A DNA stretch of 64,000 nt from an uncultured Bacteroidales bacterium (GCA_900315935.1 ONBB01000001.1:186001-250000); one strand, 5' to 3'. Shown: positions 50,767 to 59,872, numbered from the stretch's first letter. The notes: generated by a model from the sequence alone, not told the origin. Numbers and translations: made by a program.

Positions 50767-51810
50767 ATGGCTTTTATAACCGAAATAACCCAACTCCAAC
50801 AAGCCTGCCTGCACCATATCGGCAGCAGGGCCGCCGACGAGGGCATCGTGCTTTCATGTGAGCCTCTGCTGCTCGACGAGGCTTCGCTGAAGAACCTCTT
50901 TACCTATTGCCTCTCGTCGTTCAAGGAGGGCGAGACCTTCTGCTTCCACAACGAGCTGGGCTTGCAGTTCAACGAAGCCTGCGCTTGCGTGGAAAAGCTG
51001 TTTGCCGACCCGCAAACCATAGTGGAGCAGTCACGGAACCTGGCCAAGGTGCTGTATGAACATAGCGAACATCCCGGCATCAAGAGTGGCGACTTGATAG
51101 TGGCCTATTTCACCGATTGTCAAATCAATGGCTACATTACTGATGCCGTGGGCCTGTATAAATGCGAGAACCCTACCAGTTTCCTCTCAGTGGTGTGCGA
51201 GGCCGACAATGCCCACATCACAACCCTGCAAGGACTGGACCTGAAGCATGTGGACAAAGCCGCCTTGATTTTCAATACCGATGCCGATGAGGGATACCGC
51301 ATGGCCATCATCGACAACACCAACCGCACCGAGGCCAAATATTGGGTTGACGATTTCTTGCAGGCCAAGCCTTGTGCCGACGAGTATCAGCATACCCGCA
51401 CCTTCCTCAACGCCACCAAAGCCTTTATCACCAATGAGCTGCCGACCACGCAGGAAGTGTCGCGCGGCGAGCAGGCCGAGCTGATGGACAAAGCCCTACG
51501 CTACTTCAAGGAGAACGACACCTTCGCCATGTACGACTTCAACCAGCAGGTGATGGGCGACGAGTCGCTCTCTGCCGACTTTGGGCTGTATGTGGATGAC
51601 TATATGGCTAAGAACGACTTGGAGCCTGCCGAAAGCTTCGCCATATCGGAGAGTGCCGTGAAGAAGTCGCAACGCTCCATGAAGAGCGTCATTAAGCTCG
51701 ACCGCAACTTCCACATCTATGTGCATGGCGGCGAGGGACTGATTAAGAAAGGCTACGACGAAGAGACTGGGATGGAGTATTACCAGTTGTATTTCAAGAA
51801 GGAAGAATAG
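50767..51810 (+). CDS. nucleoid-associated protein, NdpA/37-kDa family (third gene of candidate system)
   Basis: 347 residues. Family pattern: VDKAALIFNTDADEGYRMAI, TEAKYWVDDFLQ, the middle YQHTRTFLNATKAFI, and the C-terminal block SAVKKSQRSMKSVIKLDRNFHIYVHGGEGLIKKGYD (in segments), ending YYQLYFKKEE. NdpA proteins bind nucleoid DNA with little sequence preference. The presence of the gene in an accessory block, coupled to a 4-TM gene and an unknown gene, is unlike the lone ndpA of enterobacteria. Probably a DNA-contacting or DNA-sensing component; this is inference. Confidence 0.85.
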   Translation: MAFITEITQLQQACLHHIGSRAADEGIVLSCEPLLLDEASLKNLFTYCLSSFKEGETFCFHNELGLQFNEACACVEKLFADPQTIVEQSRNLAKVLYEHSEHPGIKSGDLIVAYFTDCQINGYITDAVGLYKCENPTSFLSVVCEADNAHITTLQGLDLKHVDKAALIFNTDADEGYRMAIIDNTNRTEAKYWVDDFLQAKPCADEYQHTRTFLNATKAFITNELPTTQEVSRGEQAELMDKALRYFKENDTFAMYDFNQQVMGDESLSADFGLYVDDYMAKNDLEPAESFAISESAVKKSQRSMKSVIKLDRNFHIYVHGGEGLIKKGYDEETGMEYYQLYFKKEE

Positions 51811-51830
51811 GAATTATTAATTTCAGAATA

Positions 51831-52343
51831 ATGGACAATAAACCACTAGATTATCACATACAGAAAGGATGGGTAATATTCCTATTCATTTTCTATACAA
51901 TGATTGTGTTGGTTGGGATAACACTTTTATTGTACATACTTATTGAGAAAATGACAGGCCAGTTAGGACAGGATGATGTTAAGACCTTTACTTTTTATGT
52001 ATCTATGCTTGCGAGTACTATGATGACAGGTGTTAGGTATTCACAAAAGCTATACAAGGCGTGTATTGATGGTAGAGTGACATTTGACAACAGCAACAAG
52101 TCGGTTGTTATTGGCAATGTCATATATTTCCTGTTGCGACCACTGTATTCTGTTGCATTTTCTGTTCTTTTTGTTATCTGTTTTTTGGGGGGCATTAAAT
52201 TTTTAGGTGGTGGGATGGATTGTGTCATTAACGAGCGCATGGTTTATTTGGCAGCTATTGCGTCGGGATTTATTGGTTACTCCATCGGCAATGTTTTGGA
52301 TATTTTTGAGATAGTGAGCAAAGACCATGTCGGTAAAATGTAA
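51831..52343 (+). CDS. four-TM membrane protein, 170 aa
   Basis: Hydrophobic segments at about residues 13-37, 48-66, 92-125 and 138-158. No conserved motif that I know. Clearly A/T-richer than the previous three genes, so it starts a second transfer unit. The following kinase-NUDIX gene begins 6 bp after the stop, indicating a joint transcript. Possibly the membrane effector of a small defence module. Confidence 0.72.
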   Translation: MDNKPLDYHIQKGWVIFLFIFYTMIVLVGITLLLYILIEKMTGQLGQDDVKTFTFYVSMLASTMMTGVRYSQKLYKACIDGRVTFDNSNKSVVIGNVIYFLLRPLYSVAFSVLFVICFLGGIKFLGGGMDCVINERMVYLAAIASGFIGYSIGNVLDIFEIVSKDHVGKM

Positions 52344-52348
52344 TAATT

Positions 52349-53722
52349 ATGGTAAAAGAAGACGAAAGAAAAAAGATCATAAATGACCTTCAATCTCTGG
52401 CGGAGACTGTCCATGCACTGAAAGAACAGCATCGGCAGAAGCATCCTATTGTTATTGAGTTTAGCGGTTCTCCAAAGGCAGGAAAGACATCCAGTATCAA
52501 TTCCTTGGAATTGTTTCTTAAAAGGAATGGTTTCAAGGTTAAAGTAGTTCAGGAGAGAGCGAGCGTTTGTCCTGTAACTGACAAACAAAGCCCGATGTTT
52601 AATATTTGGACAGCATGTATGTCTCTTGCTGGAATGTTGGGAACACTTGAGGAGAAAAGCAGTAATATCGATGTTTTGATTCTCGACCGTGGTATCTTTG
52701 ATGCCTTATGTTGGTTTGAATGGCTATATTCTTATGGTAAGATGGATCGGCAACTAAAGGAAAGCGTGGAGGCTTTCTTGTTGCAGAAGGAATTCGTAAA
52801 ATCTATAGACATAGTGTTTGCATTCAAAACAACACCTGAAACATCTATCGAAAGAGAATATGCTAATCTTCTAACAGATAAACTTGGCTCCATTATGAAC
52901 CCTCGTGTTTTGCAGACATACCTCGGTGCTATTGAAAAGACTCATAGAGAGAAAGAAAACAAGTTTCAAAAGGTTTTCATTATTGATACAACTACGAGAA
53001 CACAAGATGAAGTTGGTAAAGATGTAACAGAGAAGACACTAAACACACTCAGGGATGTTTTGATGGAGCGCATTGGTTTCTTTAAGAAAACCGACGAACT
53101 TATGGGAATTTTGAATCAGAAAAGTTTCTTTTTGTACGATGAACTAAAACAGCAGTTTGATACCAATCAGATAGCCTTTGATTACCGTGAAGATGTGGAA
53201 AAACAAGATTCACTCTTGCAGCCAATCCCAATAGCGGTTATAACAAACACAAAAAACCGGGTTCTTGTAGTAAAAAAGAGTAATATTTCCAGTTCTGAAA
53301 AATCACCTGAGAAAGACCGAGTGTTGCCGTATGTAGGCGGACATACCAGACGGGAAGACATTATACCAGGTAAAAAAGAAGATTTTCTCGACATTTGTAA
53401 AACAACACTTAAAAGAGAGATACAGGAAGAGATAGGTATCTCAGTGTCGTTAGACAATATTATTCCTGATATAATTTATACTCCAACAGTTGAAAAAAGT
53501 AAAAAACACTTGGCAATTTGTTTCAGGGTGACTGTGGAGGAAGATACTAAACTTCGGTTGGATGCAGAAGAGTTAGTTCAGAAAAAAGGTGTTAGTAAGA
53601 GTGGAAGATTCCTAACAACCGAAGAGTTGAACAACGAGCCTCTTGAAGATTGGGGTAAAATGATAATGAAAAAATACTTTAAGATAGAGCAATATACATT
53701 GTTCAACAACGATAATCAGTAA
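52349..53722 (+). CDS. P-loop kinase fused to NUDIX hydrolase
   Basis: 457 residues in two domains. Residues 30-240 are a thymidylate/deoxynucleoside-kinase-like P-loop fold: Walker A GSPKAGKTSS at 40-49, a Walker B-like strand with DRG at 113-115 (VLILDRGIFDAL). Residues 290-440 form a NUDIX domain: VGGHTRRED at 329-337 and the Nudix helix KREIQEEIGI at 355-364; the box is off by one from the textbook spacing (G341-x6-D348-x7-REIQEEIGI). The fusion would both phosphorylate or bind a nucleotide-like ligand and hydrolyse a nucleoside diphosphate linkage. I know no named family with this fusion. Confidence 0.82.
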   Translation: MVKEDERKKIINDLQSLAETVHALKEQHRQKHPIVIEFSGSPKAGKTSSINSLELFLKRNGFKVKVVQERASVCPVTDKQSPMFNIWTACMSLAGMLGTLEEKSSNIDVLILDRGIFDALCWFEWLYSYGKMDRQLKESVEAFLLQKEFVKSIDIVFAFKTTPETSIEREYANLLTDKLGSIMNPRVLQTYLGAIEKTHREKENKFQKVFIIDTTTRTQDEVGKDVTEKTLNTLRDVLMERIGFFKKTDELMGILNQKSFFLYDELKQQFDTNQIAFDYREDVEKQDSLLQPIPIAVITNTKNRVLVVKKSNISSSEKSPEKDRVLPYVGGHTRREDIIPGKKEDFLDICKTTLKREIQEEIGISVSLDNIIPDIIYTPTVEKSKKHLAICFRVTVEEDTKLRLDAEELVQKKGVSKSGRFLTTEELNNEPLEDWGKMIMKKYFKIEQYTLFNNDNQ

Positions 53723-53757
53723 TATTTATTTCTTCACTGAATTAAAAACTGTGTGAA

Positions 53758-54192
53758 ATGAAGATAATAAGAAAGAAAAAGCACGAGGAAGCATTATTAG
53801 TCCAATTAATAGAAGAAAAAGAAAAAAATGCAAATCTTGCAGGATATGGACATCTTCCAAAAGCACCGAAAGAGAAAGTGGTTAATGTACCCAATTCCTC
53901 AGATTATAAAGAGCCCAATAACAATACCTGTATAGGCTATTGGGAAGATATTTCTGGTTGCGAATTAAAAGATAATCTTACATATTATTGCCCGTCTTGC
54001 CAGAAAACAATGAGCAAAAAGGACTCAACTCTCGATGGTGCACATGTGTATAAATCAAGTAATAATAAAGAATGGTATTTTGTGCCACTTTGCAACAAAT
54101 GCAATAACTCTGAGAATACAGATGTAATGGAGGTTGATACTGTTTTGGTACCAGTTCCCTCTGAGTGTTATGAAAAGAAATCAGAAAAGTAA
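53758..54192 (+). CDS. HNH-like zinc-finger protein, 144 aa
   Basis: Residues 75-125 hold CPSCQKTM, TLDGAHVYK and FVPLCNKCNN: two CxxC zinc knuckles around an HNH-like DxAH core, as in small HNH/McrA-type nucleases; the second and third catalytic residues are less clear (Asn in CNN). N-terminal 50 residues are charged and helical. Follows the kinase-NUDIX gene by 35 bp, A/T-rich like it, so probably the third gene of the same unit. May be an active endonuclease or a zinc scaffold. Confidence 0.68.
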   Translation: MKIIRKKKHEEALLVQLIEEKEKNANLAGYGHLPKAPKEKVVNVPNSSDYKEPNNNTCIGYWEDISGCELKDNLTYYCPSCQKTMSKKDSTLDGAHVYKSSNNKEWYFVPLCNKCNNSENTDVMEVDTVLVPVPSECYEKKSEK

Positions 54193-54272
54193 AAACAACA
54201 TCTTACACCTTCCTTCTTACATCATACATCTAACGCGGCCTCCCGGTCTTTACACCCAGCTGCACACCAAAT
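54193..54272. repeat. partial copy of repeat R3 with degenerate leader
   Basis: CATCTTACACCTTCCTTCTTACATC-type degenerate heptamers, then AACGCGGCCTCCCGGTCTTTACACCCAGCTG, related to the start of R3 but only about 40 bp long. Confidence 0.55.
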
Positions 54273-54290
54273 ATTAAAACAGATCAAACT

Positions 54291-54584
54291 ATGACAACCA
54301 ACAATAAACCGATAGAGGTGAAGTATTCCGACTCGAAGCTCCGTATCCTTGTTGAGGAGTACATCACCATGCAGAAGCAGGAGTTTACTTTCAAAGACCT
54401 TTGTTCTTATGTCCTTTATTGGGCAAAGGAGGAAGGAAAGACTGTCAATACAGGGCTCTATGAAAGCAATGAATTTGATACTGCTGATGGCGACTGCCTC
54501 GCTCGGATCCCGGAAAAGATTAAACAAGAAGGTCGCATCGTTGTTGCTGATAACAATACAATATTTTTGAAGACGAAGGAGTAA
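54291..54584 (+). CDS. hypothetical protein, 97 aa
   Basis: No membrane or signal segment; begins MTTNNKPIEVKYSDSK and ends TIFLKTKE. Predominantly helical with a possible winged-helix plan (FTFKDLCSYVLYWAKEEGK, then GRIVVADNNTIFLK as a hairpin). No family recognised. It lies between two copies of R3, so it may be the passenger of a short element of its own. Confidence 0.65.
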   Translation: MTTNNKPIEVKYSDSKLRILVEEYITMQKQEFTFKDLCSYVLYWAKEEGKTVNTGLYESNEFDTADGDCLARIPEKIKQEGRIVVADNNTIFLKTKE

Positions 54585-54770
54585 AACATCATACATCTTA
54601 CGTCAGACATCAAACGAAGCGCCCCGGTCTTTACGCGCGGCCGGTGGTCGCTGATGGGGCAGGAGGGTCATCCACACAGCCCACACCGCCCCATGAAATG
54701 GTCTGAGATGGGATGGGGGAGGAGGACAGACATCTTGCCTCATCCCTCTTCCATCAGACATTTAATGGAT
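54585..54770. repeat. direct repeat R3, copy 2, right boundary of the unfamiliar gene block
   Basis: Begins with heptamers CATCATA, CATCTTA, CGTCAGA, CATCAAA, then from 54619 the R3 body, ending CTTCCATCAGACATTTAATGG. Fills most of the 237-bp gap before manC. Confidence 0.88.
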
Positions 54771-54821
54771 TAATTCCCGAAGGGCATACCATTCGAAAAT
54801 AAACACGAATAATATAGCAAA

Positions 54822-55886
54822 ATGAGAAACAATCATATAGTAATCATGGCCGGTGGCGTAGGCAGTCGTTTCTGGCCTCTAAGCACTCCTGAATACCCCA
54901 AACAGTTTATCGACATTCTGGGTTGCGGTAGAACGCTCATCCAACTCACAGTTGATAGATTCAAGGGTATTTGCCCAATGTCAAACTTCTGGGTTGTCAC
55001 TAACGTCAAGTACGTTGACATTGTTAAGAAGCAGTTGCCAGACTTACCTGCAGAGCATATCCTTGCAGAACCTGCCGCTCGCAACACTGCCCCTTGCATT
55101 GCATGGGCCTGTTGGAGCATCCGTCAGGAAGATCCTGCGGCCAATGTAGTGGTAACACCTGCTGATGCCGTGGTGATGAACCCAGAGGAATTCAGAAGAG
55201 TTATCGCCAATGCTCTTTCTTTCACCTACAAGTATAATGCCATAGTTACTATTGGCATTAAACCGTCCCGTCCTGAAACAGGCTATGGTTACATCGAAGT
55301 TGATACTCAAGCAATCAAACAATCAAGCGTTCAGGAAATCAATGAGGTGAAAGCCTTCAAGGAGAAACCCGACCATGATACGGCTGAGAAGTATCTGAAA
55401 GCTGGTAACTATCTTTGGAATGCAGGCATCTTCGTGTGGAATGTAGAGACTATAACGGAATGTATCAAGAAATATAAGCCAGTGATAGCAGACCAGATGG
55501 ATGAAATAGTAAACGGTCAACCGTCAACGGTAAACAGTAAACTAAACGAAGTGTTCCCGAATTGCGAGAAAATATCTATCGACTTTGCCGTGATGGAACC
55601 CGGCGCTGCTGATGGTTTGGTCTACACTCATCCTGCTGATTTCGGTTGGAGCGACCTGGGTAACTGGGCTTCGTTGCACGACAAACTTCAGAAAGACGAG
55701 AGCAACAATGGTGCTGTGGGCAATATCAAACTCTATGAATGCAGCAACTGTGTGGTACACGCAGAGGATGCCCGCAAAGTTGTCCTACAAGGTTTGGACG
55801 GCTACATAGTGAGCGAGAAGAAAGGCCAAATCCTTGTCTGCCGTCGCAGTGAAGAACAACGTATTCGTGAATTTTCTGTAGAGTAA
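54822..55886 (+). CDS. manC: mannose-1-phosphate guanylyltransferase
   Basis: Makes GDP-mannose for polysaccharide synthesis. 354 residues. Pyrophosphorylase signature MAGGVGSRFWPLS at about 7-19, PKQFIDI, AEPAARNTAPCIAWA, TPADAVVM, and WNAGIFVW. No C-terminal phosphomannose isomerase domain. Two in-frame degenerate inserts: DTQAIKQSSVQEIN (about 164) from 8-bp units and NGQPSTVNSKLNE (about 230) from GTAAACGGTCAACCG-type units. First gene of the polysaccharide run after the R3 boundary. Confidence 0.93.
   Translation: MRNNHIVIMAGGVGSRFWPLSTPEYPKQFIDILGCGRTLIQLTVDRFKGICPMSNFWVVTNVKYVDIVKKQLPDLPAEHILAEPAARNTAPCIAWACWSIRQEDPAANVVVTPADAVVMNPEEFRRVIANALSFTYKYNAIVTIGIKPSRPETGYGYIEVDTQAIKQSSVQEINEVKAFKEKPDHDTAEKYLKAGNYLWNAGIFVWNVETITECIKKYKPVIADQMDEIVNGQPSTVNSKLNEVFPNCEKISIDFAVMEPGAADGLVYTHPADFGWSDLGNWASLHDKLQKDESNNGAVGNIKLYECSNCVVHAEDARKVVLQGLDGYIVSEKKGQILVCRRSEEQRIREFSVE
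55305..55546. repeat. two in-frame degenerate arrays inside manC
   Basis: 55305-55337: units ACTCAAGC, AATCAAAC, AATCAAGC, GTTCAGG. 55510-55546: GTAAACG, GTCAACC, GTCAACG, GTAAACA, GTAAACT. Both keep the reading frame. Confidence 0.75.
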
Positions 55887-55926
55887 CATTTTCTTAAAAA
55901 AACATTTCTTCAATTAAGTAATAAAA

Positions 55927-57456
55927 ATGAAAGTAGCTGAAAAAGTTGTTTTCAATACTATTGTTCTTTATGCCAGAGTCATCATCTCCATGTTGATTTC
56001 TTTGGTATCAGTACCATTAGTATTGAAAGCATTGGGAGCGAGTGATTATGGATTATATAATCTTGTTGCAGGCGTTATTGCCATGCTCACGTTCCTCAAT
56101 GCCTCAATGAATGTTGCGACGCAACGCTATCTTTCAGTGGCGATGGGGACAAGGGATACGGTTCGCCTTAACATTGTTTTTAATGTATCGCTATTATTAC
56201 ATTTGCTTATTGGAACGGTCATTGTAATATTGTTTGAGATTTGTGGTTTGTTTGTTTTTGATGGTTTCCTAAACATAGATTCCGAACGCATCCCTGCAGC
56301 AAAAATAGTTTATCAGACCCTTATCGTCAGCACCTTTTTTTCTATTGTTTCAGTGCCATACGGTGCGGTAATCAATGCTAAAGAAGATATGTTGGTATTC
56401 TCAGTAAATCATATCATTAAAGATGTTTTGATGCTGCTTCTTGCACTATACCTTTCGAACACTTCTGCTGATAGGTTGATTTTATATGGAATAGGTGTTG
56501 CCGTAATATCTGTTATTTATATACTCATAAGCCGAACTGTTGTAAAGATAAAGTATAAAGAGTTTTCTATCCACCCCCGAACTTACTATAAAAAAGATGT
56601 TTTTAAAAGTATGTTTGGTTTTGCAGGTTGGAATACTTTTGCTGCCGTTGCAATGATTGGTAGGAATCAGGGAATTGCAGTTGTCTTCAATCTATTCTAT
56701 GGCACAATCATTAATGCCGCTTATGGCGTTGCCAACCAAGTAAATGGTGTGTTAAATGCCATGACTGCTACTTTTTCTCAATCAATCAACCCTCAGCTGA
56801 TGCAAAGCAAGGGAATGGATAATAAGGAGAGACTTGAACGTATCTCAATGATTTCTTCCAAATATTCATTCATCTTATATTCTTTCTTTGCCGTTCCGTT
56901 GATTATCGAGATGTCTAAGGTGTTGAAGTTATGGCTTGGAAATCCACCTGAATACACTTTGATTATGTCTCAACTTGTTATCATACTCAATATGGTTCAT
57001 ATATATTCCAATGGATTGATGTCTGCTATACAGGCAACAGGGAAAATTGCTGTCTATCAGATAGCAATGAGCATTTTAATATCGCTTAATATCCCCATTT
57101 CATATTTCTTGCTAAAAATGGGTTGCTCACCATATTGGTGTTTAGGCTGTTTTATTATTATTGAAGTGGTGTCTTTGTTGCTGCGTATGATTTTTGCTCA
57201 AAAATTGGCTGACATTAAGTTTGGACATTTTTTCAAAAAAGTAATTATTCCTACGTCAATTTGTATTGCTATTTCAGCCATCGTTCCTTTGGCGATACAT
57301 TTTCTATTGCCGGAAACATTGCTCAGGGTTGTTGTTGTTAGCTTGGTATATGCCGTTATCTATCTTTTTGCAATATGGAATATCGCCATAAATAAATATG
57401 AACACTCTACCTTCTTGGGTATGGTGCAGGGTATTAGGTCCAGAAAGAAACATTAA
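55927..57456 (+). CDS. polysaccharide flippase (Wzx, MATE-like)
   Basis: 509 residues with about 12 to 14 membrane segments along the whole length. The N-terminus VFNTIVLYARVIISMLISLVSVPLVLKALGASDYGLYNLVAGV and FLNASMNVATQRYLSVAMG are typical of Bacteroidetes Wzx. It flips lipid-linked repeat units to the periplasm. A/T-rich. Start ATG at 55927 after a short A-rich leader. Confidence 0.93.
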   Translation: MKVAEKVVFNTIVLYARVIISMLISLVSVPLVLKALGASDYGLYNLVAGVIAMLTFLNASMNVATQRYLSVAMGTRDTVRLNIVFNVSLLLHLLIGTVIVILFEICGLFVFDGFLNIDSERIPAAKIVYQTLIVSTFFSIVSVPYGAVINAKEDMLVFSVNHIIKDVLMLLLALYLSNTSADRLILYGIGVAVISVIYILISRTVVKIKYKEFSIHPRTYYKKDVFKSMFGFAGWNTFAAVAMIGRNQGIAVVFNLFYGTIINAAYGVANQVNGVLNAMTATFSQSINPQLMQSKGMDNKERLERISMISSKYSFILYSFFAVPLIIEMSKVLKLWLGNPPEYTLIMSQLVIILNMVHIYSNGLMSAIQATGKIAVYQIAMSILISLNIPISYFLLKMGCSPYWCLGCFIIIEVVSLLLRMIFAQKLADIKFGHFFKKVIIPTSICIAISAIVPLAIHFLLPETLLRVVVVSLVYAVIYLFAIWNIAINKYEHSTFLGMVQGIRSRKKH

Positions 57457-57485
57457 CATGTATTATCTTTAGAAATTGTAGGACA

Positions 57486-58667
57486 GTGAAAAAGAGTTTT
57501 TCCCAATATGTAGTATTTTTCATCATCTCGGCATTGTACCTTTATCTGGAACAAGGTGAGATGTTTTCAAGGTTGATTATGGAGGAGGAATCGAGTTTTG
57601 CAGCCTTGAACTATATTATTGTTGCGATAATCCTAATAGCTGGCATTTCGTATTTCAGAAACAAAAACAAGTGGCCACATGATAAACTTACAAAAAAGTT
57701 TGTCAATTTCACCTTGGTTGTCTATGTGCTAACTATTTTTGGGTCATTGCTGTATGCACTTCCTACTAGGAATGTATATGGATACATTCTTGTTCCATTG
57801 GTGATGTATCTGTATATGGCTATTTTTGTGCAGCGACAGGAGGAAGAAAAGCTTGTCATTATTACCATGTATGTTATTACGTTAGTGTTAGCATTCTTCT
57901 ATTTCACCAATTATTTTACGAACGTGTTATATTTATATGACACTGCTCAGGTTACCAATACTTCATATACGATTTTGTATTTTTTACCTTTTTTGTTGTG
58001 TGCGCGAAAAAACATATTCCGTATCGCATCAATAATATTAGTTCTACTAGCTGTTATGTTCTCCCTCAAACGTGGCGGTTTTATAGCTTTCATTTTGAGT
58101 GTTGCGGTATATCTGTACATCCATCAAATTAAGATGAAGAAAAAGAAGATCAAGCTATGGGGTTGGATAATGGTATTATTTGTGGCCGCGGGAGTGTATT
58201 TGCTTGTTGTGAGAATCAACTCTGAGGTTCTTGGAGATTTATTGTTTACTCGCATATCTGGAGTACAAGAGGAAGGCGGATCAGGACGGTCAGGTATTTA
58301 TAGAGAAGTATTTCGTTTAATAGGGGATAGCTCTGTTTTGGGTATTTTTCTAGGACATGGATGGTGCGGTACGGTACGAGATACCACATTCCATCTTACA
58401 GCACATAATGACTTTCTTGAGGTATTCTATGACTTCGGAATAATAGGTTTCGTTTTATATATTGCTTTTATTGTGCAGTTGGTTAAATTATATCGTCGAC
58501 TTATCCGCAACAATTCAGAATATGCTCCGGCAATGGGTGCTTCTCTTGTCATGTTCTTTGTTAATTCAATGGTGTCACATATTGTCATTTATTGTCAGTA
58601 TATGTTAATCTTTACTGTTTTTTGGGGCTTTATTAGTGCAAGTGAAAACAAAAAAATGTTACAATGA
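57486..58667 (+). CDS. O-antigen polymerase/ligase (Wzy-like)
   Basis: 393 residues, about ten membrane segments with a large periplasmic loop around residues 240-300 (GSGRSGIYREVFRLIGDSSVLGIFLGHGWCG in parts), then TAHNDFLEVFYDFG, the H-x-D-x-hydrophobic pattern of the Wzy/WaaL family. The start is GTG at 57486. It overlaps the next gene by 4 bp. Confidence 0.87.
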   Translation: MKKSFSQYVVFFIISALYLYLEQGEMFSRLIMEEESSFAALNYIIVAIILIAGISYFRNKNKWPHDKLTKKFVNFTLVVYVLTIFGSLLYALPTRNVYGYILVPLVMYLYMAIFVQRQEEEKLVIITMYVITLVLAFFYFTNYFTNVLYLYDTAQVTNTSYTILYFLPFLLCARKNIFRIASIILVLLAVMFSLKRGGFIAFILSVAVYLYIHQIKMKKKKIKLWGWIMVLFVAAGVYLLVVRINSEVLGDLLFTRISGVQEEGGSGRSGIYREVFRLIGDSSVLGIFLGHGWCGTVRDTTFHLTAHNDFLEVFYDFGIIGFVLYIAFIVQLVKLYRRLIRNNSEYAPAMGASLVMFFVNSMVSHIVIYCQYMLIFTVFWGFISASENKKMLQ

Positions 58668-59872
58668 AAATAGGGATACTCACTTATCATGCAGCCTGTA
58701 ATTTTGGTGCAAACCTTCAGGCTCTTTCAACAATCTCTTATTTGCGCAATAATGGTCATGAGCCTGTGTTCATAAATTGGATGACAAGGCAGTTGGAGCA
58801 GCGGTACCGCAATAATACCTCTCCGATTCAATTTGCGGAACACGAAGCGTTCCGTGGGCACTATTTTAATATGACTGAACGATGTTATAATTCGTCAGAT
58901 ATTGCCAAAGTGATTGAAAAAGAGAACATCGATGCCGTTATTGTGGGTAGCGATGCTGTTATGCAGACCCACCCATTCAAGTCACGTATTGTGAGATCTT
59001 CAATTCGACACCCTCTGCCTATTACTTTCCCAACAAAAGACACGATTGCACCAAATCCATTTTGGGGTAGTTTTTACTCTAAATTGAAGCATCATGTTCC
59101 AGTATGTTTTATGTCAGCATCATCGCAAAATAGTCCTTATAAATATCTGAATGATAGAGAAAAGCGCAAGCATCGGGAATTACTCTTGCAGTTTTCTTAT
59201 ATTTCAACTCGTGATGATTGGACATCAAAAATGGTTTCTTATATAACCGATGGTCAAATCACCCCGCAAGTAACGCCTGACCCTGTTTTTGCTTTCAATT
59301 ACAATGTAAGAAAACAACCTACAGAAAATGAGATAAGAGGGAAATACAATCTTCCAGAAAAGTATTGTCTAGTCTGTTTCCATAATGATTGTCCGGTTTC
59401 GATGGAGTGGCTTACGAATCTTAAAATTGAACAATCCAAACTGGGTATAGAATGTGTGGCTTTCCCATTCCCTCAAGGCATTGAATTTAGGAACCCGTTT
59501 GACAGACAAATTGATTTGCCTTTATCGCCCATTGATTGGTACGCACTCATTAAATATTCTGTCTCATATATAGGCGATAACATGCACCCGATAGTGATCA
59601 GTTTGCATAATGCGGTTCCATGTTTTAGTTTTGACCACTATGGGCTTGCAAATAATGAAAGTTCCAGCAAGATTTACCATATAATGAATCGCTTTGGCGT
59701 ACTGAAGAACCGGATTGCATTTAAACACAATTATTCCGAACCTTCGGTTGATAATGTTTTGGAGTGTCTTGAAACATTTGATAGGGAGAAAGTAAAAATT
59801 CATGCAGAAGAATGCCTCTCTGATTATTTGCGAATGATGTCTGATATCACCAATGCTATTTCCAAACAATGA
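58664..59872 (+). CDS. polysaccharide pyruvyl transferase family protein
   Basis: 402 residues, WcaK/CsaB-like fold. KIGILTYHAACNFGANLQALST at the start, AVIVGSDAVMQTHPF (about 90), and SYIGDNMHPIVISLHNAVPCFSFDHYG near the end. Adds ketal-linked pyruvate to a sugar, giving negative charge. Overlaps wzy (4 bp) and the next glycosyltransferase (4 bp). Confidence 0.9.
   Translation: MKIGILTYHAACNFGANLQALSTISYLRNNGHEPVFINWMTRQLEQRYRNNTSPIQFAEHEAFRGHYFNMTERCYNSSDIAKVIEKENIDAVIVGSDAVMQTHPFKSRIVRSSIRHPLPITFPTKDTIAPNPFWGSFYSKLKHHVPVCFMSASSQNSPYKYLNDREKRKHRELLLQFSYISTRDDWTSKMVSYITDGQITPQVTPDPVFAFNYNVRKQPTENEIRGKYNLPEKYCLVCFHNDCPVSMEWLTNLKIEQSKLGIECVAFPFPQGIEFRNPFDRQIDLPLSPIDWYALIKYSVSYIGDNMHPIVISLHNAVPCFSFDHYGLANNESSSKIYHIMNRFGVLKNRIAFKHNYSEPSVDNVLECLETFDREKVKIHAEECLSDYLRMMSDITNAISKQ

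Noticed and set aside
49262-51810. Identification of the three-gene unit as Kiwa
   Set aside because: Only the 4-TM plan is shared; the first protein does not show the DUF4868 pattern I know for KwaB, and Kiwa has two genes.
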